Source: Clostridium sp. UBA6758
Lineage (GTDB): Bacteria; Bacillota; Clostridia; Clostridiales; Clostridiaceae
Direction of reading: 5' to 3'
Assembly: GCA_002453475.1 (NCBI GenBank)
Contig: DKGY01000050.1
Location: 21,920 to 30,428, forward strand
DNA length: 8,509 bases
The translations under genes were made by a program, and so were the position numbers. The notes under the pieces are model-generated. The model was not told where the DNA came from, searched no databases, and worked only from the letters and a program-made list of their open reading frames with translations. Every line of letters begins with the position of its first letter. Positions within the stretch are counted from its first letter, which is position 1. Below are positions 1-6,525 of the stretch, piece after piece.

Positions 1-2
1 GG

Positions 3-521
3 AAAGAAAGGCATATTTCACAGGAAGAGTTAGCAGAAATAATTGGAGTAAGTCGTCAAGCAGTTTCTAAATGGGAACAGGGAAGTGGCTATCCAGAGAT
101 GGAAAAATTGCTTGTGTTATCTAAAGAACTTAATGTATCATTAGATTATTTGATGTTAGGTGAGATAAAATTCACTGAAAACGACAAAACTTTATCCAAT
201 AATATAATTGTACCAACTGGGAAAATTACTATTAAATCATATGATGGAAAATCAATTGTTAATTGCTATAAAGTTTTAGCATCACATGTAATGTACAAAG
301 CAAAAAATGATGAGCCAAAATATTGGTTGATTGGTGTTAATAGCGGAGCGTTTTGGGGAGAAAAATCAATTGTACTTGGTTGGTATGCTGATGAAGAAAA
401 AATAAAAAAGGAAATGGATGAAATTGCAGAAGCAATTAATAATGGTGTACCAGCATATGAATTAAAACATGCAGTAAAAGTTAAGAATAAAATGTTAAGA
501 GTAAAAATAGATGCAGAGTAA
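3..521 (+). CDS. XRE-family helix-turn-helix regulator, 5' end outside the window
   Basis: The reading frame is already open at base 3 and runs 172 codons to TAA at 519-521. The first residues read KERHISQEELAEIIGVSRQA followed by VSKWEQG, the classic Cro/CI-type DNA-binding domain; only about a dozen N-terminal residues should be missing. The ATG at 99 lies inside this domain (third helix end, PEMEKLLVLSKELNVSLDYL) and is not the real start. After residue 60 comes a C-terminal part of about 110 residues with a beta-rich stretch, a conserved-looking FWGE...LGWYADEE segment and an amphipathic helix; I cannot assign its ligand. The protein probably binds DNA as a dimer and senses something through this C-terminal part. 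Its targets are unknown. The next gene on the right is convergent, so no operon partner is visible. Confidence 0.9.
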   Translation, partial: KERHISQEELAEIIGVSRQAVSKWEQGSGYPEMEKLLVLSKELNVSLDYLMLGEIKFTENDKTLSNNIIVPTGKITIKSYDGKSIVNCYKVLASHVMYKAKNDEPKYWLIGVNSGAFWGEKSIVLGWYADEEKIKKEMDEIAEAINNGVPAYELKHAVKVKNKMLRVKIDAE

Positions 522-603
522 CTTAATTTTTATAATTTAAATTATCTATGCTATTAACTGTAGTTTATTGATTTTCATTAATATTAATTAAATTAGTAAA
601 AAT

Positions 604-637
604 AACCTCCTATGATTTTATCTTATCATAGGAGGTT
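604..637 (-). terminator. Intrinsic terminator of the VOC pseudogene
   Basis: A perfect 13-bp stem (AACCTCCTATGAT at 604-616 against ATCATAGGAGGTT at 625-637) closes an 8-nt loop. Read on the minus strand it is followed by ATTTTTACT, a T-rich tail, and it lies 26 nt past the ancestral stop of the VOC gene. Read on the plus strand the tail is GCCATATATTT, so it is less convincing as a terminator for the XRE gene ending at 521, although it may also help there. Bases 522-603 hold nothing else I recognise. Confidence 0.75.
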
Positions 638-662
638 GCCATATATTTAGATTTATAGACCA

Positions 663-932
663 TTATTTACAGTCTCTTTGATCTTCCAAAAGTTGTACAC
701 GTTCTTCAAAACTAACTTCTTTATATATTTAATGTATCATCCATTGATAGCCAAATTCATCACAAAATATAGCGTTTGCTACACCATATAGAGTGAAAAC
801 AACTTCATTTTCACCTTTAGGGAAATTAGTAACCCCCACAGGTTCAATTTCAAATATATTTTCATATAGTGCTAAAGCTTTTAAGCTGTCTGTTACAACC
901 ATATCAATTTCTACTCCACTATGTTCATACAC
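663..932 (-). pseudogene. Decayed VOC / glyoxalase-family gene (internal deletion plus nonsense codon)
   Basis: From ATG at 930-932 the frame gives MYEHSGVEIDMVVTDSLKAL and goes on to VVFTLYGV, the first beta-alpha-beta module of a VOC-superfamily protein of the PhnB/glyoxalase type. It then jumps directly into ANAIFCDEFGYQWMIH, which in the family is the far C-terminal motif (…FCDPFGYxWxxH). About half of a normal roughly 140-residue protein is missing between the two. After MIH a TAA stands at 729-731, but the same frame continues IYKEVSFEERVQLLEDQRDC and ends at TAA 663-665, exactly the tail expected for the family. A single C-to-T change (CAA to TAA) explains the internal stop. The site before ATG (AAAAAAGAGTGT) is a weak ribosome binding site. 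I conclude the gene is dead: the deletion removes most of the second module that completes the metal or substrate site. Confidence 0.82.
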
Positions 933-1092
933 TCTTTTTTATAGGTTAATTTATTATATGTCTTACCCACTAATTTAATGTACTATCTCTATACTTTAAT
1001 TATATCATATATAACAAAACACTTATAGACTAGTAATTTCAGGTATATGTGCTAAAATTGCAATATTAACTCTAAAGTGCAATGCTCATTAC

Positions 1093-1101
1093 AAGGGGGA
1101 G
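1093..1101 (+). promoter_or_regulatory. Ribosome binding site that fixes the TTG start of helD
   Basis: AAGGGGGAG ends 6 nt before TTG at 1108-1110. The first in-frame ATG (1141, residue 12) lacks a comparable site, so TTG is the preferred start. In the 933-1092 gap I found no convincing -35/-10 pair. A short dyad TTGCA(1058)…TGCAA(1078) is present but has no clear role. Confidence 0.7.
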
Positions 1102-1107
1102 ATAATT

Positions 1108-3345
1108 TTGTCAATAAATAAATCTGAAAGGCTAGTAGAAATGGAATGGTTAGAAAAGATACTTAGGGAGGTAAAAAAGCAATTAGAAGAAAAGAGAGAT
1201 TTCAAAGATAATTTTAAAAAAGAGGCTATTGAAACCCAAAGAGAATTATGGGAAAATGTTGGGGTTGTTTCAGTAGAAAATGGTTTACAGCATATAGTGG
1301 ATTTCATGCAATTTATTAATACTATGAAAATTCAAAAGAGGAGCCATGAATTTGAAAGAAAACTAGTTGATAAATATGAGAAGATGATTTCATCTCCTTA
1401 CTTTGCAAGAATGGATTTTAAGGAAGAGGGAGAAGAAAAAGCTGAAAAATGTTATATTGGAATTTCTAATTTAATTAATGAAGATTTTGATTTTCTTATA
1501 TATGATTGGAGGGCTCCAATTTCTAGTATGTTCTATGATTATGAAATTGGAAGTGCTTATTATAAATGTCCTGATGGGATTATAAATGGCAAAATATCAA
1601 TGAAAAGGCAATATAAAATTAGTGATGGCAAAATTGATTATATGTTTGACAGTAACCTAAAAATAGATGATGAAGTGTTGCAAGATATATTAAGTAAAAG
1701 TAGTGATAATAAAATGAAGGCTATTGTGACTACGATTCAAAGAGAGCAAAACAAGGCAATTCGTAATGAAAAATATAAAAATTTAATTGTTCAGGGGTCA
1801 GCAGGGAGTGGGAAAACTTCTGTTGCTCTTCATAGGATTGCCTATTTATTATATAAGCATCGTGATGTTATAACATCTAAAAACATAGTGATATTTTCTC
1901 CAAACAATATTTTTAATGATTATATTTCTAACGTTTTACCTCAACTTGGGGAAGATAATATGCTTCAGACTACATTTAAAGAATATATGCATAAAGTTCT
2001 AGAGGATATAGGTGGTAAAGAAGATTATTGTGCAATGATGGAGAATATTTTTGGCGATAAGAGTGAGCAGTCTTATGATATTAGGATTAAAAGTTTAAAA
2101 TTTAAGTCTTCTGTGGGGTTTGTTAATTTATTAAAAGTATATATAGAACACTTAGAAAAAATGAGTAGGAATTTCAGAGATATTGCTTTAAGAGGGGAAA
2201 CTATAATTTCAGCATTGGAAATACAGGAATTGTTTTATAATGACTATGAGAGACTTCCTCTTAAGAGAAAATTAGAAAAGCTAAGGCGAAGAATTTTATA
2301 TCTTATAGAACCTTATGAAAAAAGATTAGTAGATAAAGCAGTGAAAGAGATGGAAGAATCCGGTGAATATTTAGAGAAGAGTGAAATAGTTAAAGCAAGT
2401 AAATTCTTAGTAGGCATAGAAATTAAAGACATAGTTAATGAGGTGGAAGAAAAAACTAAATTTGATTTGATGGGTTGCTATAAAACCTTTTATGAAGATT
2501 TAGAGGACTTCTTAAAAATGGCAAATATTAAATATGATAATGAAAGTATTAAAGAAATTAAAAGATATACCCTAGAAAATTTAGGGGCTAAAAAGATAAA
2601 TTATGAAGATCAAATAGCTTTATTATTTATAAAAGGAGCTGTAGGTGATATTCCAAAAACAGAAGAAGTAAAATATGTAATTATTGATGAGGCTCAAGAT
2701 TATTCACCATTACAGTATGAAATTTTTAATCAGTTATTTAATAAAGCAAATAAAACAATCCTTGGTGATATATCTCAATCTATTAATCCCTATATGAATG
2801 TTGAAAGTTATAACAATGTTGTAAATATATTTAAACCTGAGGATACTTCTATAATAAATTTAACTAAAAGTTATAGATCAACAATGGAAATAACTAAATT
2901 TTCACGAAAAATATTGAATGAGGAAATTCATGATGAATACGTGGAAAGAAGTGGGGAATGGCCAAAGTTAACAGGTTTTTTAGATGAAGAAGATATAAAT
3001 AAAAGAATAGTTGAAGAGGTGAAAGTTTATAAGAGCGATGGGCATAATTCCATAGGAATAATAACAAAAAATGTTGATGAGGCACAGAGGGTTTACAATT
3101 ATTTGAGGAATAGGATTAACGTTAAAATGATTGTAAGTGAGGATGATGAGTATGTTAATGATATTTTAGTTATTCCTGCATATCTTGCTAAGGGGTTGGA
3201 ATTTGATGTGGTTATGATATATAATTCTAGTGATTTAAGATATAAGGATGAAGAGGATAGGTTGCTACTTTATACAGCTTGCACAAGAGCTCTCCATGTT
3301 TTGGATATATTTTATTTAGGGAATGTATCATCATTATTAAAGTGA
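1108..3345 (+). CDS. helD: HelD, superfamily-1 helicase-like ATPase that recycles RNA polymerase
   Basis: At 745 residues it has the usual length of Firmicute HelD. HelD enters stalled or post-termination RNA polymerase, pushes the clamp open and releases nucleic acid, driven by ATP. Residues 1-75 are highly charged and helical, matching the N-terminal coiled coil that enters the secondary channel. The family signature IYDWRAPISSMFYDYEIG is at about 131-148 and MKAIVTTIQREQN at about 203-215. Walker A is GSAGSGKT at 230-237, Walker B IIDEAQD at 525-531, SYRS at 588-591, AKGLEFD at 694-700 (motif V) and TACTRA at 723-728 (motif VI). The long charged insert at about 290-500 is the clamp-opening arm. 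It starts with TTG behind a strong AAGGGGGAG site and stands alone between convergent units. A UvrD/Rep DNA helicase is unlikely given the WRAP signature and N-terminal arm. HelD contributes to rifamycin tolerance in some bacteria; nothing here shows this for this copy. Confidence 0.95.
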   Translation: MSINKSERLVEMEWLEKILREVKKQLEEKRDFKDNFKKEAIETQRELWENVGVVSVENGLQHIVDFMQFINTMKIQKRSHEFERKLVDKYEKMISSPYFARMDFKEEGEEKAEKCYIGISNLINEDFDFLIYDWRAPISSMFYDYEIGSAYYKCPDGIINGKISMKRQYKISDGKIDYMFDSNLKIDDEVLQDILSKSSDNKMKAIVTTIQREQNKAIRNEKYKNLIVQGSAGSGKTSVALHRIAYLLYKHRDVITSKNIVIFSPNNIFNDYISNVLPQLGEDNMLQTTFKEYMHKVLEDIGGKEDYCAMMENIFGDKSEQSYDIRIKSLKFKSSVGFVNLLKVYIEHLEKMSRNFRDIALRGETIISALEIQELFYNDYERLPLKRKLEKLRRRILYLIEPYEKRLVDKAVKEMEESGEYLEKSEIVKASKFLVGIEIKDIVNEVEEKTKFDLMGCYKTFYEDLEDFLKMANIKYDNESIKEIKRYTLENLGAKKINYEDQIALLFIKGAVGDIPKTEEVKYVIIDEAQDYSPLQYEIFNQLFNKANKTILGDISQSINPYMNVESYNNVVNIFKPEDTSIINLTKSYRSTMEITKFSRKILNEEIHDEYVERSGEWPKLTGFLDEEDINKRIVEEVKVYKSDGHNSIGIITKNVDEAQRVYNYLRNRINVKMIVSEDDEYVNDILVIPAYLAKGLEFDVVMIYNSSDLRYKDEEDRLLLYTACTRALHVLDIFYLGNVSSLLK

Positions 3346-3353
3346 AAATAAAT

Positions 3354-3378
3354 AAGGTAGACTGAGAAAGTCTATCTT
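3354..3378 (+). terminator. Likely intrinsic terminator of helD
   Basis: Eight bases after the helD stop, AAGGTAGACT (3354-3363) pairs with AGTCTATCTT (3369-3378) around the 5-nt loop GAGAA, with one G-U pair. The following ACAATTTGTTT is only moderately U-rich, so efficiency may be partial. Confidence 0.6.
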
Positions 3379-3599
3379 ACAATTTGTTTAAGAGATTATA
3401 TAATAACACAGTGAAATAAAAGATTCGAGAGAAACTTGAATTTGAAATACTATTAATTATGGTGTATAAGGGATAGTTTATACTTTTTACTTATGGTAAG
3501 ATTAACCGTATCACAAGTAACAGCGTACTTTTTATAATTTGATACTACTAACACTACCACAAGTAGTATATATTTCTGAAGATGCAATCTTAGAAAGAA
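3379..3599. other. Gene-free spacer with a short dyad
   Basis: Together with the flanking terminators this makes about 305 bases without a gene. I see no ORF with a ribosome binding site on either strand. It contains an 8-bp dyad, ATACTACT (3542-3549) against AGTAGTAT (3562-3569) with a 12-nt loop, and one copy of the GTATCACAAGTAA repeat described separately. The decamer AAGATTAACC at 3498-3507 recurs at 5869-5878, probably by chance. Confidence 0.5.
3508..3545 (+). repeat. Degenerate direct repeat, copy 1
   Basis: GTATCACAAGTAA at 3508-3520 is identical to 6429-6441. Similarity continues as (C/T)AGC and fades through an AT-rich segment to TTTGATAC here and ATGTTAC at the other copy. Here the start and end form a loose dyad (GTATCA…TGATAC). 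The segment also includes TATAAT at 3533-3538. Its role is unknown; the other copy overlaps the probable promoter of the HAD operon. Confidence 0.45.
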
Positions 3600-3644
3600 A
3601 GGAGTGTAATAGGTTAAATGCATAAAAATCCTATATACACTCCT
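3600..3644 (-). terminator. Intrinsic terminator of the rsgA-aph operon
   Basis: AGGAGTGTAATAGG (3600-3613) pairs with CCTATATACACTCCT (3630-3644), 14 bp with a single bulged base, around a 16-nt loop. It lies 6 nt past the last codon of the phosphotransferase. On the minus strand the stem is followed by TTCTTTCTAAG, a pyrimidine-rich tail. Confidence 0.65.
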
Positions 3645-3650
3645 CTATAA

Positions 3651-4634
3651 TTAAATTGGCATTGTAAAGGTATTTTTTCTCTTATTTAATAAATCCTCTA
3701 ATTTAATTCTCAAATTTATCATCCAATCAGGTTCGTTGTTCCATTTTTCTTCTACAGAGCGAAGTATACGGACATATCCATATAAATCAACATATCTTCT
3801 GAAGATAGGCAATAATTTAAGCATTTCATCAGAAATATCATACTCTAAGCGGTAACCCTTAATAAACTCATTTACCGAAGATTCTACTTGTTCTTCTGGC
3901 ATATCTTCTTTTATGCTATCTAATGATTGCTCAATATCCAATGCATACCAATGATACATAGAATCATCAAAATCTATAGGATTGTAGGTTTTTGTGATTT
4001 CATTATAAAATACGTTGTCAAGCTCAAAGTCATAATGGATAAGTCCAAAGTTTTCTTTTGTAGTTGGTAGTTTTGAAAAATAAGCTCTAAGTATAGATAG
4101 CTCACTTTTAGCAGCAGTTTCATCTGGAAAGGTTGATAATACATCTTCCATCCAGTCCATCGTTTCTTTCCAGTCATTACGTTTATTATTTACTGGGATA
4201 AATTCACTGCTTAGTTTATGCAATTTTCCTAAAGATTTACCTAAACCAAAGATTAAATCCGTTGTCAAAGGCATTGCTGCTATTGGTTTACCAGATGCTT
4301 TTTTAAATGCAACAGCATAGAATGTTCCCCAAGGTGTGTCTACTACTTCAAGTTCATTGCCAGCTTTAGATAGTATAGTTTCTACTGCAGGATAACCATT
4401 ATCTCTCAAATAACTCAGGAATTCAAGTTCAGCAAGTATTTTTTCCTTATTTTTTTCTTCAGCAGGTGTAAATCTAAGAAAAAAAGTATTACATTGATTC
4501 TTACAGCAATAAACAGCATTTGATGAAATTCTATAATACTTTAAAAGATTAGGGTCATCATAATCATACTCCCAATTCTTGAGTATCATATGAGCTAAAT
4601 CTTCATTATCAAACAAATATTTTAATTTTAACAT
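3651..4634 (-). CDS. APH-fold small-molecule phosphotransferase (aminoglycoside phosphotransferase family)
   Basis: It encodes 327 residues. The Brenner catalytic motif is IHYDFELDN at 199-207 (H200, catalytic D202, metal-binding N207), followed by PIDFDDS at 219-225, where D221 should bind Mg2+ (the DFG counterpart). The N-lobe contains FFLRF at 51-55, where the usual ATP-contacting lysine appears as R54, and a following helix with ILAELEFLSYLRDNG. WGTFYAVAFKKASGKP at about 102-117 is the hinge region. The protein is predicted to transfer the ATP gamma-phosphate to a hydroxyl of a small molecule. Members of this broad group include antibiotic kinases but also homoserine- and choline-kinase-like enzymes, so the substrate is open and resistance is not demonstrated. 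ATG at 4632-4634 overlaps the rsgA stop by 7 nt (ATGTTAA), with AGAGG just upstream inside rsgA, so translation is probably coupled. It is the last gene of the operon. Confidence 0.85.
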   Translation of the reverse strand: MLKLKYLFDNEDLAHMILKNWEYDYDDPNLLKYYRISSNAVYCCKNQCNTFFLRFTPAEEKNKEKILAELEFLSYLRDNGYPAVETILSKAGNELEVVDTPWGTFYAVAFKKASGKPIAAMPLTTDLIFGLGKSLGKLHKLSSEFIPVNNKRNDWKETMDWMEDVLSTFPDETAAKSELSILRAYFSKLPTTKENFGLIHYDFELDNVFYNEITKTYNPIDFDDSMYHWYALDIEQSLDSIKEDMPEEQVESSVNEFIKGYRLEYDISDEMLKLLPIFRRYVDLYGYVRILRSVEEKWNNEPDWMINLRIKLEDLLNKRKNTFTMPI

Positions 4635-5719
4635 TCAGCATAACCTCTTTTCGTATTTTTTTTATTAGATTTATTTATTCTGTTATTATAATAGGATTTT
4701 TTATTATCCTTTAGAGTTTTAAGTTCTTTCGATTGGCTTTTGTAGCTATTAAATCTTTCAATACTTAATCTTCCATCCTCAATAGCTGCCTTAACTGCGC
4801 AGCCAACTTCTTTATCATGTTTACAGTCTCTATATTTACATTGATCTACCAAGGAGTAGATATCTTGAAAGCTTTCTGAAAGTATATCTTCATCAGCCCA
4901 TAACTGCAGCTCCCTAATTCCTGGAGTATCAATAACTGTACAGCCTGAACTATGCTGTAAAAGCTGGCTACTTGTGGTAGTATGCATGCCTTTGCCATTA
5001 GAACTGCTTATAGTATTTGTTTTTTGTATTTCATCATCAAAAAGGTAATTAGTAATTGTTGATTTGCCTACACCAGAAGAACCAAGAAATACTACGGTCT
5101 TACCACAGCATAAATATTTATCAAAGATATTCATATTGATATTATTTAAAACACTTATGGGATGTACAGCTATCCTTTTTGCAATAGTATTTATTTTTTC
5201 TATATAATCAGGTATGTTATCGCAAAGATCACACTTATTTAACAGAATAACAGGTGTAGCTCCACTACTAAGAACCAAGGTAATATATCTTTCAATTCGA
5301 CCTATATTAAAATTATCATCAAGGCCACTTACAATAAATGCAATATCTATATTTGAACCTATAATTTGTTCTTCTATATTTCCTCCAATCAGTATACCGT
5401 TTTTCATTTTTCTTCCGCCTGATATAGCAAGTTTACGAGCAAAGTAGCTTTTTCTTGGTAATATTGCATATATAATAGCTTCAGTATCATTAATGGTTTT
5501 AATTGCAACCCAATCTCCAACTGCTGGGTAATCCTTTTTAACATCTGCGTTATACATAAACTTACCACTTAGTTTACTATTGAAATCTCCTTCTTCTGAA
5601 CACACTATATAGTTACCCTTATGCTGTGTTATGACTCTTGCGGGCAAGAACCCTTTAATTAAATAGGGTTCAAAATTCTTTTCAAAATTTTTGTTCCATC
5701 CTAACTTTTCTAAACTCAT
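4628..5719 (-). CDS. rsgA: RsgA/YjeQ-family circularly permuted ribosome-assembly GTPase, long form
   Basis: At 363 residues it exceeds the roughly 290-residue housekeeping clostridial RsgA. Domain order is diagnostic. An OB-fold (about 20-90, with DYPAVGDWVAI) is followed by a permuted GTPase with G4 NKCD at 161-164, P-loop GSSGVGKST at 213-221, switch KGMHTTT at 243-249 and DTPG at 264-267. A zinc knuckle follows (C294, C299, H301, C307) and then a basic C-terminal tail. RsgA binds the 30S decoding region and checks late maturation; GTP hydrolysis is stimulated by the 30S subunit. All key residues are present. ATG at 5717-5719 is preceded by AAAAGGAG at a good distance. It is not next to the prkC/rpe/thiN genes that commonly accompany housekeeping rsgA, so I infer a paralogue. 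It lies behind a leader with attenuator-like structure and is overlapped by a phosphotransferase gene. Confidence 0.93.
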   Translation of the reverse strand: MSLEKLGWNKNFEKNFEPYLIKGFLPARVITQHKGNYIVCSEEGDFNSKLSGKFMYNADVKKDYPAVGDWVAIKTINDTEAIIYAILPRKSYFARKLAISGGRKMKNGILIGGNIEEQIIGSNIDIAFIVSGLDDNFNIGRIERYITLVLSSGATPVILLNKCDLCDNIPDYIEKINTIAKRIAVHPISVLNNINMNIFDKYLCCGKTVVFLGSSGVGKSTITNYLFDDEIQKTNTISSSNGKGMHTTTSSQLLQHSSGCTVIDTPGIRELQLWADEDILSESFQDIYSLVDQCKYRDCKHDKEVGCAVKAAIEDGRLSIERFNSYKSQSKELKTLKDNKKSYYNNRINKSNKKNTKRGYAEC

Positions 5720-5739
5720 AAAATCTCCTTTTCTGTAGT

Positions 5740-5760
5740 AAGCTAGCTTTTAGCTTGCTT
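5740..5760 (-). other. Small hairpin just upstream of the rsgA ribosome binding site
   Basis: On the minus strand AAGCAAGCT and AGCTAGCTT form a 9-bp stem with one mismatch and a 3-nt loop, ending a few bases before the AAAAGGAG site. No U-tract follows, so it is not a terminator. It could influence access to the ribosome binding site or mRNA stability; this is inference. Confidence 0.4.
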
Positions 5761-5858
5761 AAATTTTAAAGCTTAAAATAAGGTTATATGAAGTTCTGAA
5801 TGAATTAGCATTATCTTAAATTTATTTGTTAAAGTTATTTATAAAAAAGTATATAAAA

Positions 5859-5889
5859 ATACCACAGCAAGATTAACCTACTGTGGTAT
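5859..5889 (-). terminator. Intrinsic terminator within the rsgA leader (probable attenuator)
   Basis: On the minus strand ATACCACAG (5889-5881) pairs perfectly with CTGTGGTAT (5867-5859), a 9-bp stem with a 13-nt loop, directly followed by TTTTTATATACTTTTTT. That is a well-formed intrinsic terminator about 140 nt before the rsgA start codon and about 160 nt after the leader ORF. No gene lies just upstream on this strand for it to serve except the leader ORF, so the simplest reading is premature termination within the 5' leader. Its loop (AGGTTAATC, 5879-5871) is complementary with one bulge to GATTTAACCT at 5971-5962, a candidate antiterminator contact. Confidence 0.68.
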
Positions 5890-5977
5890 ACCTAATATTT
5901 GGACATAAAAAATACACGCTAACCTGTACCGTGAATTCTAATACTAACTATTAAGGCTGAAAGGTTAAATCAAAGTT

Positions 5978-6036
5978 GTTCAAAAGGCACAACAAATAAA
6001 GAGTATACTAAGTACTCGTAAAAAATCCTTTTGAAC
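5978..6036 (-). other. Long leader hairpin with nested stem
   Basis: On the minus strand GTTCAAAAGG (6036-6027) pairs perfectly with CCTTTTGAAC (5987-5978). Within its large loop GAGTA (6017-6013) pairs with TACTC (6005-6001). The outer stem starts 10 nt after the stop of the leader ORF, so a ribosome held near the end of that ORF would mask its 5' arm. The AGGTT at 6038-6034 overlapping this arm is also complementary to AACCT at 5966-5962. This gives mutually exclusive pairings of the kind used in attenuation. Confidence 0.55.
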
Positions 6037-6046
6037 CTATATGCAA

Positions 6047-6079
6047 TTATTTTAAAATCACCTCATATAACTTTTGCAT
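6047..6079 (-). CDS. Putative 10-residue leader peptide of the rsgA-aph operon
   Basis: ATG at 6079-6077 opens a 10-codon ORF, MQKLYEVILK, ending in TAA at 6049-6047. It is preceded by GCGAAAGGAGTGAG, an almost perfect Shine-Dalgarno match, though with a rather long spacer of about 12 nt of mostly T. A strong initiation signal in front of so short an ORF, inside a roughly 400-nt leader with a hairpin and a terminator, is the hallmark of a regulatory leader peptide. I do not recognise the sequence as a known leader, and there is no run of one amino acid that would suggest amino-acid sensing. Drug- or stress-induced ribosome stalling is the better hypothesis. Confidence 0.5.
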   Translation of the reverse strand: MQKLYEVILK

Positions 6080-6129
6080 AAAAAAAACTCACTCCTTTCG
6101 CCTAAAATTTACTATTAAGCTTTAACCAT

Positions 6130-6158
6130 AATATAACATATAGTTACTAAAAATGCAA
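6130..6158 (-). promoter_or_regulatory. SigA-type promoter of the rsgA-aph operon
   Basis: On the minus strand TTGCAT (6158-6153) is followed by exactly 17 bp and TATATT (6135-6130). Transcription should start near 6123, about 400 nt before rsgA and 25-30 nt before the leader ribosome binding site. The -35 box overlaps the first codons of the plus-strand ORF at 6153, which argues against that ORF having a functional start there. Confidence 0.62.
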
Positions 6159-6380
6159 CGCTATGAATATTATCCCAATATAACAGGAGCAAAGCCTTTA
6201 GTAGATATTCTAAAAGATAAAGATAATGTAGAGATAGATTATTTACTTAAGTTAAAGAAAAAGGATAAATTCATTAGAATTCAACATGAACAAGAAATTC
6301 CTAAGTATAAGAATGTTCATATGATTGAGATTGATGATATTCAATTAGACGAGGAAGTTAAGAAAAAAACTAATAAATAA
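6153..6380 (+). pseudogene. Unrecognised small ORF, probable remnant of a larger gene
   Basis: The frame is open from 6144 (TAG at 6141-6143) to TAA at 6378-6380 and gives 75 residues from the ATG. The product looks protein-like: mixed hydrophobic and charged, with two beta-like segments (VEIDYLLKLKKKDKFIRI and KNVHMIEIDDIQL) and a lysine-rich tail. There is no ribosome binding site (TAGTTACTAAAA precedes the ATG), and the start overlaps the divergent rsgA promoter. I read it as the C-terminal leftover of a gene whose 5' part was lost, perhaps when the region to its left was rearranged. I do not recognise the family. A genuine small leaderless gene is possible but less likely. Confidence 0.4.
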
Positions 6381-6428
6381 AATAAAGCTCATAATGAGAT
6401 TAGATGATAATGATGAATAAAAAAAACT

Positions 6429-6465
6429 GTATCACAAGTAATAGCACATTTACAAAATATGTTAC
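6429..6465 (+). repeat. Degenerate direct repeat, copy 2
   Basis: This segment shares the 13-mer GTATCACAAGTAA and several following bases with 3508-3545. The two copies lie in the same orientation and bracket the rsgA-aph operon and the remnant ORF. This copy ends in the extended -10 region of the HAD operon. Confidence 0.45.
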
Positions 6466-6468
6466 AAT
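6460..6468 (+). promoter_or_regulatory. Probable extended -10 promoter of the HAD operon
   Basis: TGTTACAAT gives TG, one base, then TACAAT (6463-6468), an extended -10 element about 58 nt before the HAD start codon. No good -35 box lies 16-18 bp upstream, which is tolerated with an extended -10 element or with activator help. Confidence 0.45.
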
Positions 6469-6525
6469 AGAAAAGGTGAGTAATTTTTTAGTGCAAGGCA
6501 AATAGGAAATTTATGGAGGAGTTTT

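Noticed and set aside
793..978. 61-codon plus-strand ORF opposite the VOC gene
   Set aside because: It is the antisense of a recognisable VOC reading frame, has no ribosome binding site and no protein-like pattern.
1089..1307. 72-codon minus-strand ORF over the start of helD
   Set aside because: Serine/phenylalanine-rich shadow of the helD coding frame with no ribosome binding site.
3600..3644. Inverted repeat as the terminal repeat of a small mobile element
   Set aside because: Both arms lie together as a hairpin at the end of an operon with a pyrimidine-rich tail, which fits a terminator; no second copy is seen.
3974..4177. 67-codon minus-strand ORF inside the phosphotransferase
   Set aside because: Alternative frame within a gene whose catalytic motifs are in the other frame.
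5214..5447. 77-codon plus-strand ORF across rsgA
   Set aside because: Antisense of the GTPase domain; no initiation signals.
5894..5908. Second leader ORF on the minus strand reading MSKY
   Set aside because: No ribosome binding site (GTATTTTTT precedes the ATG) and only four codons.
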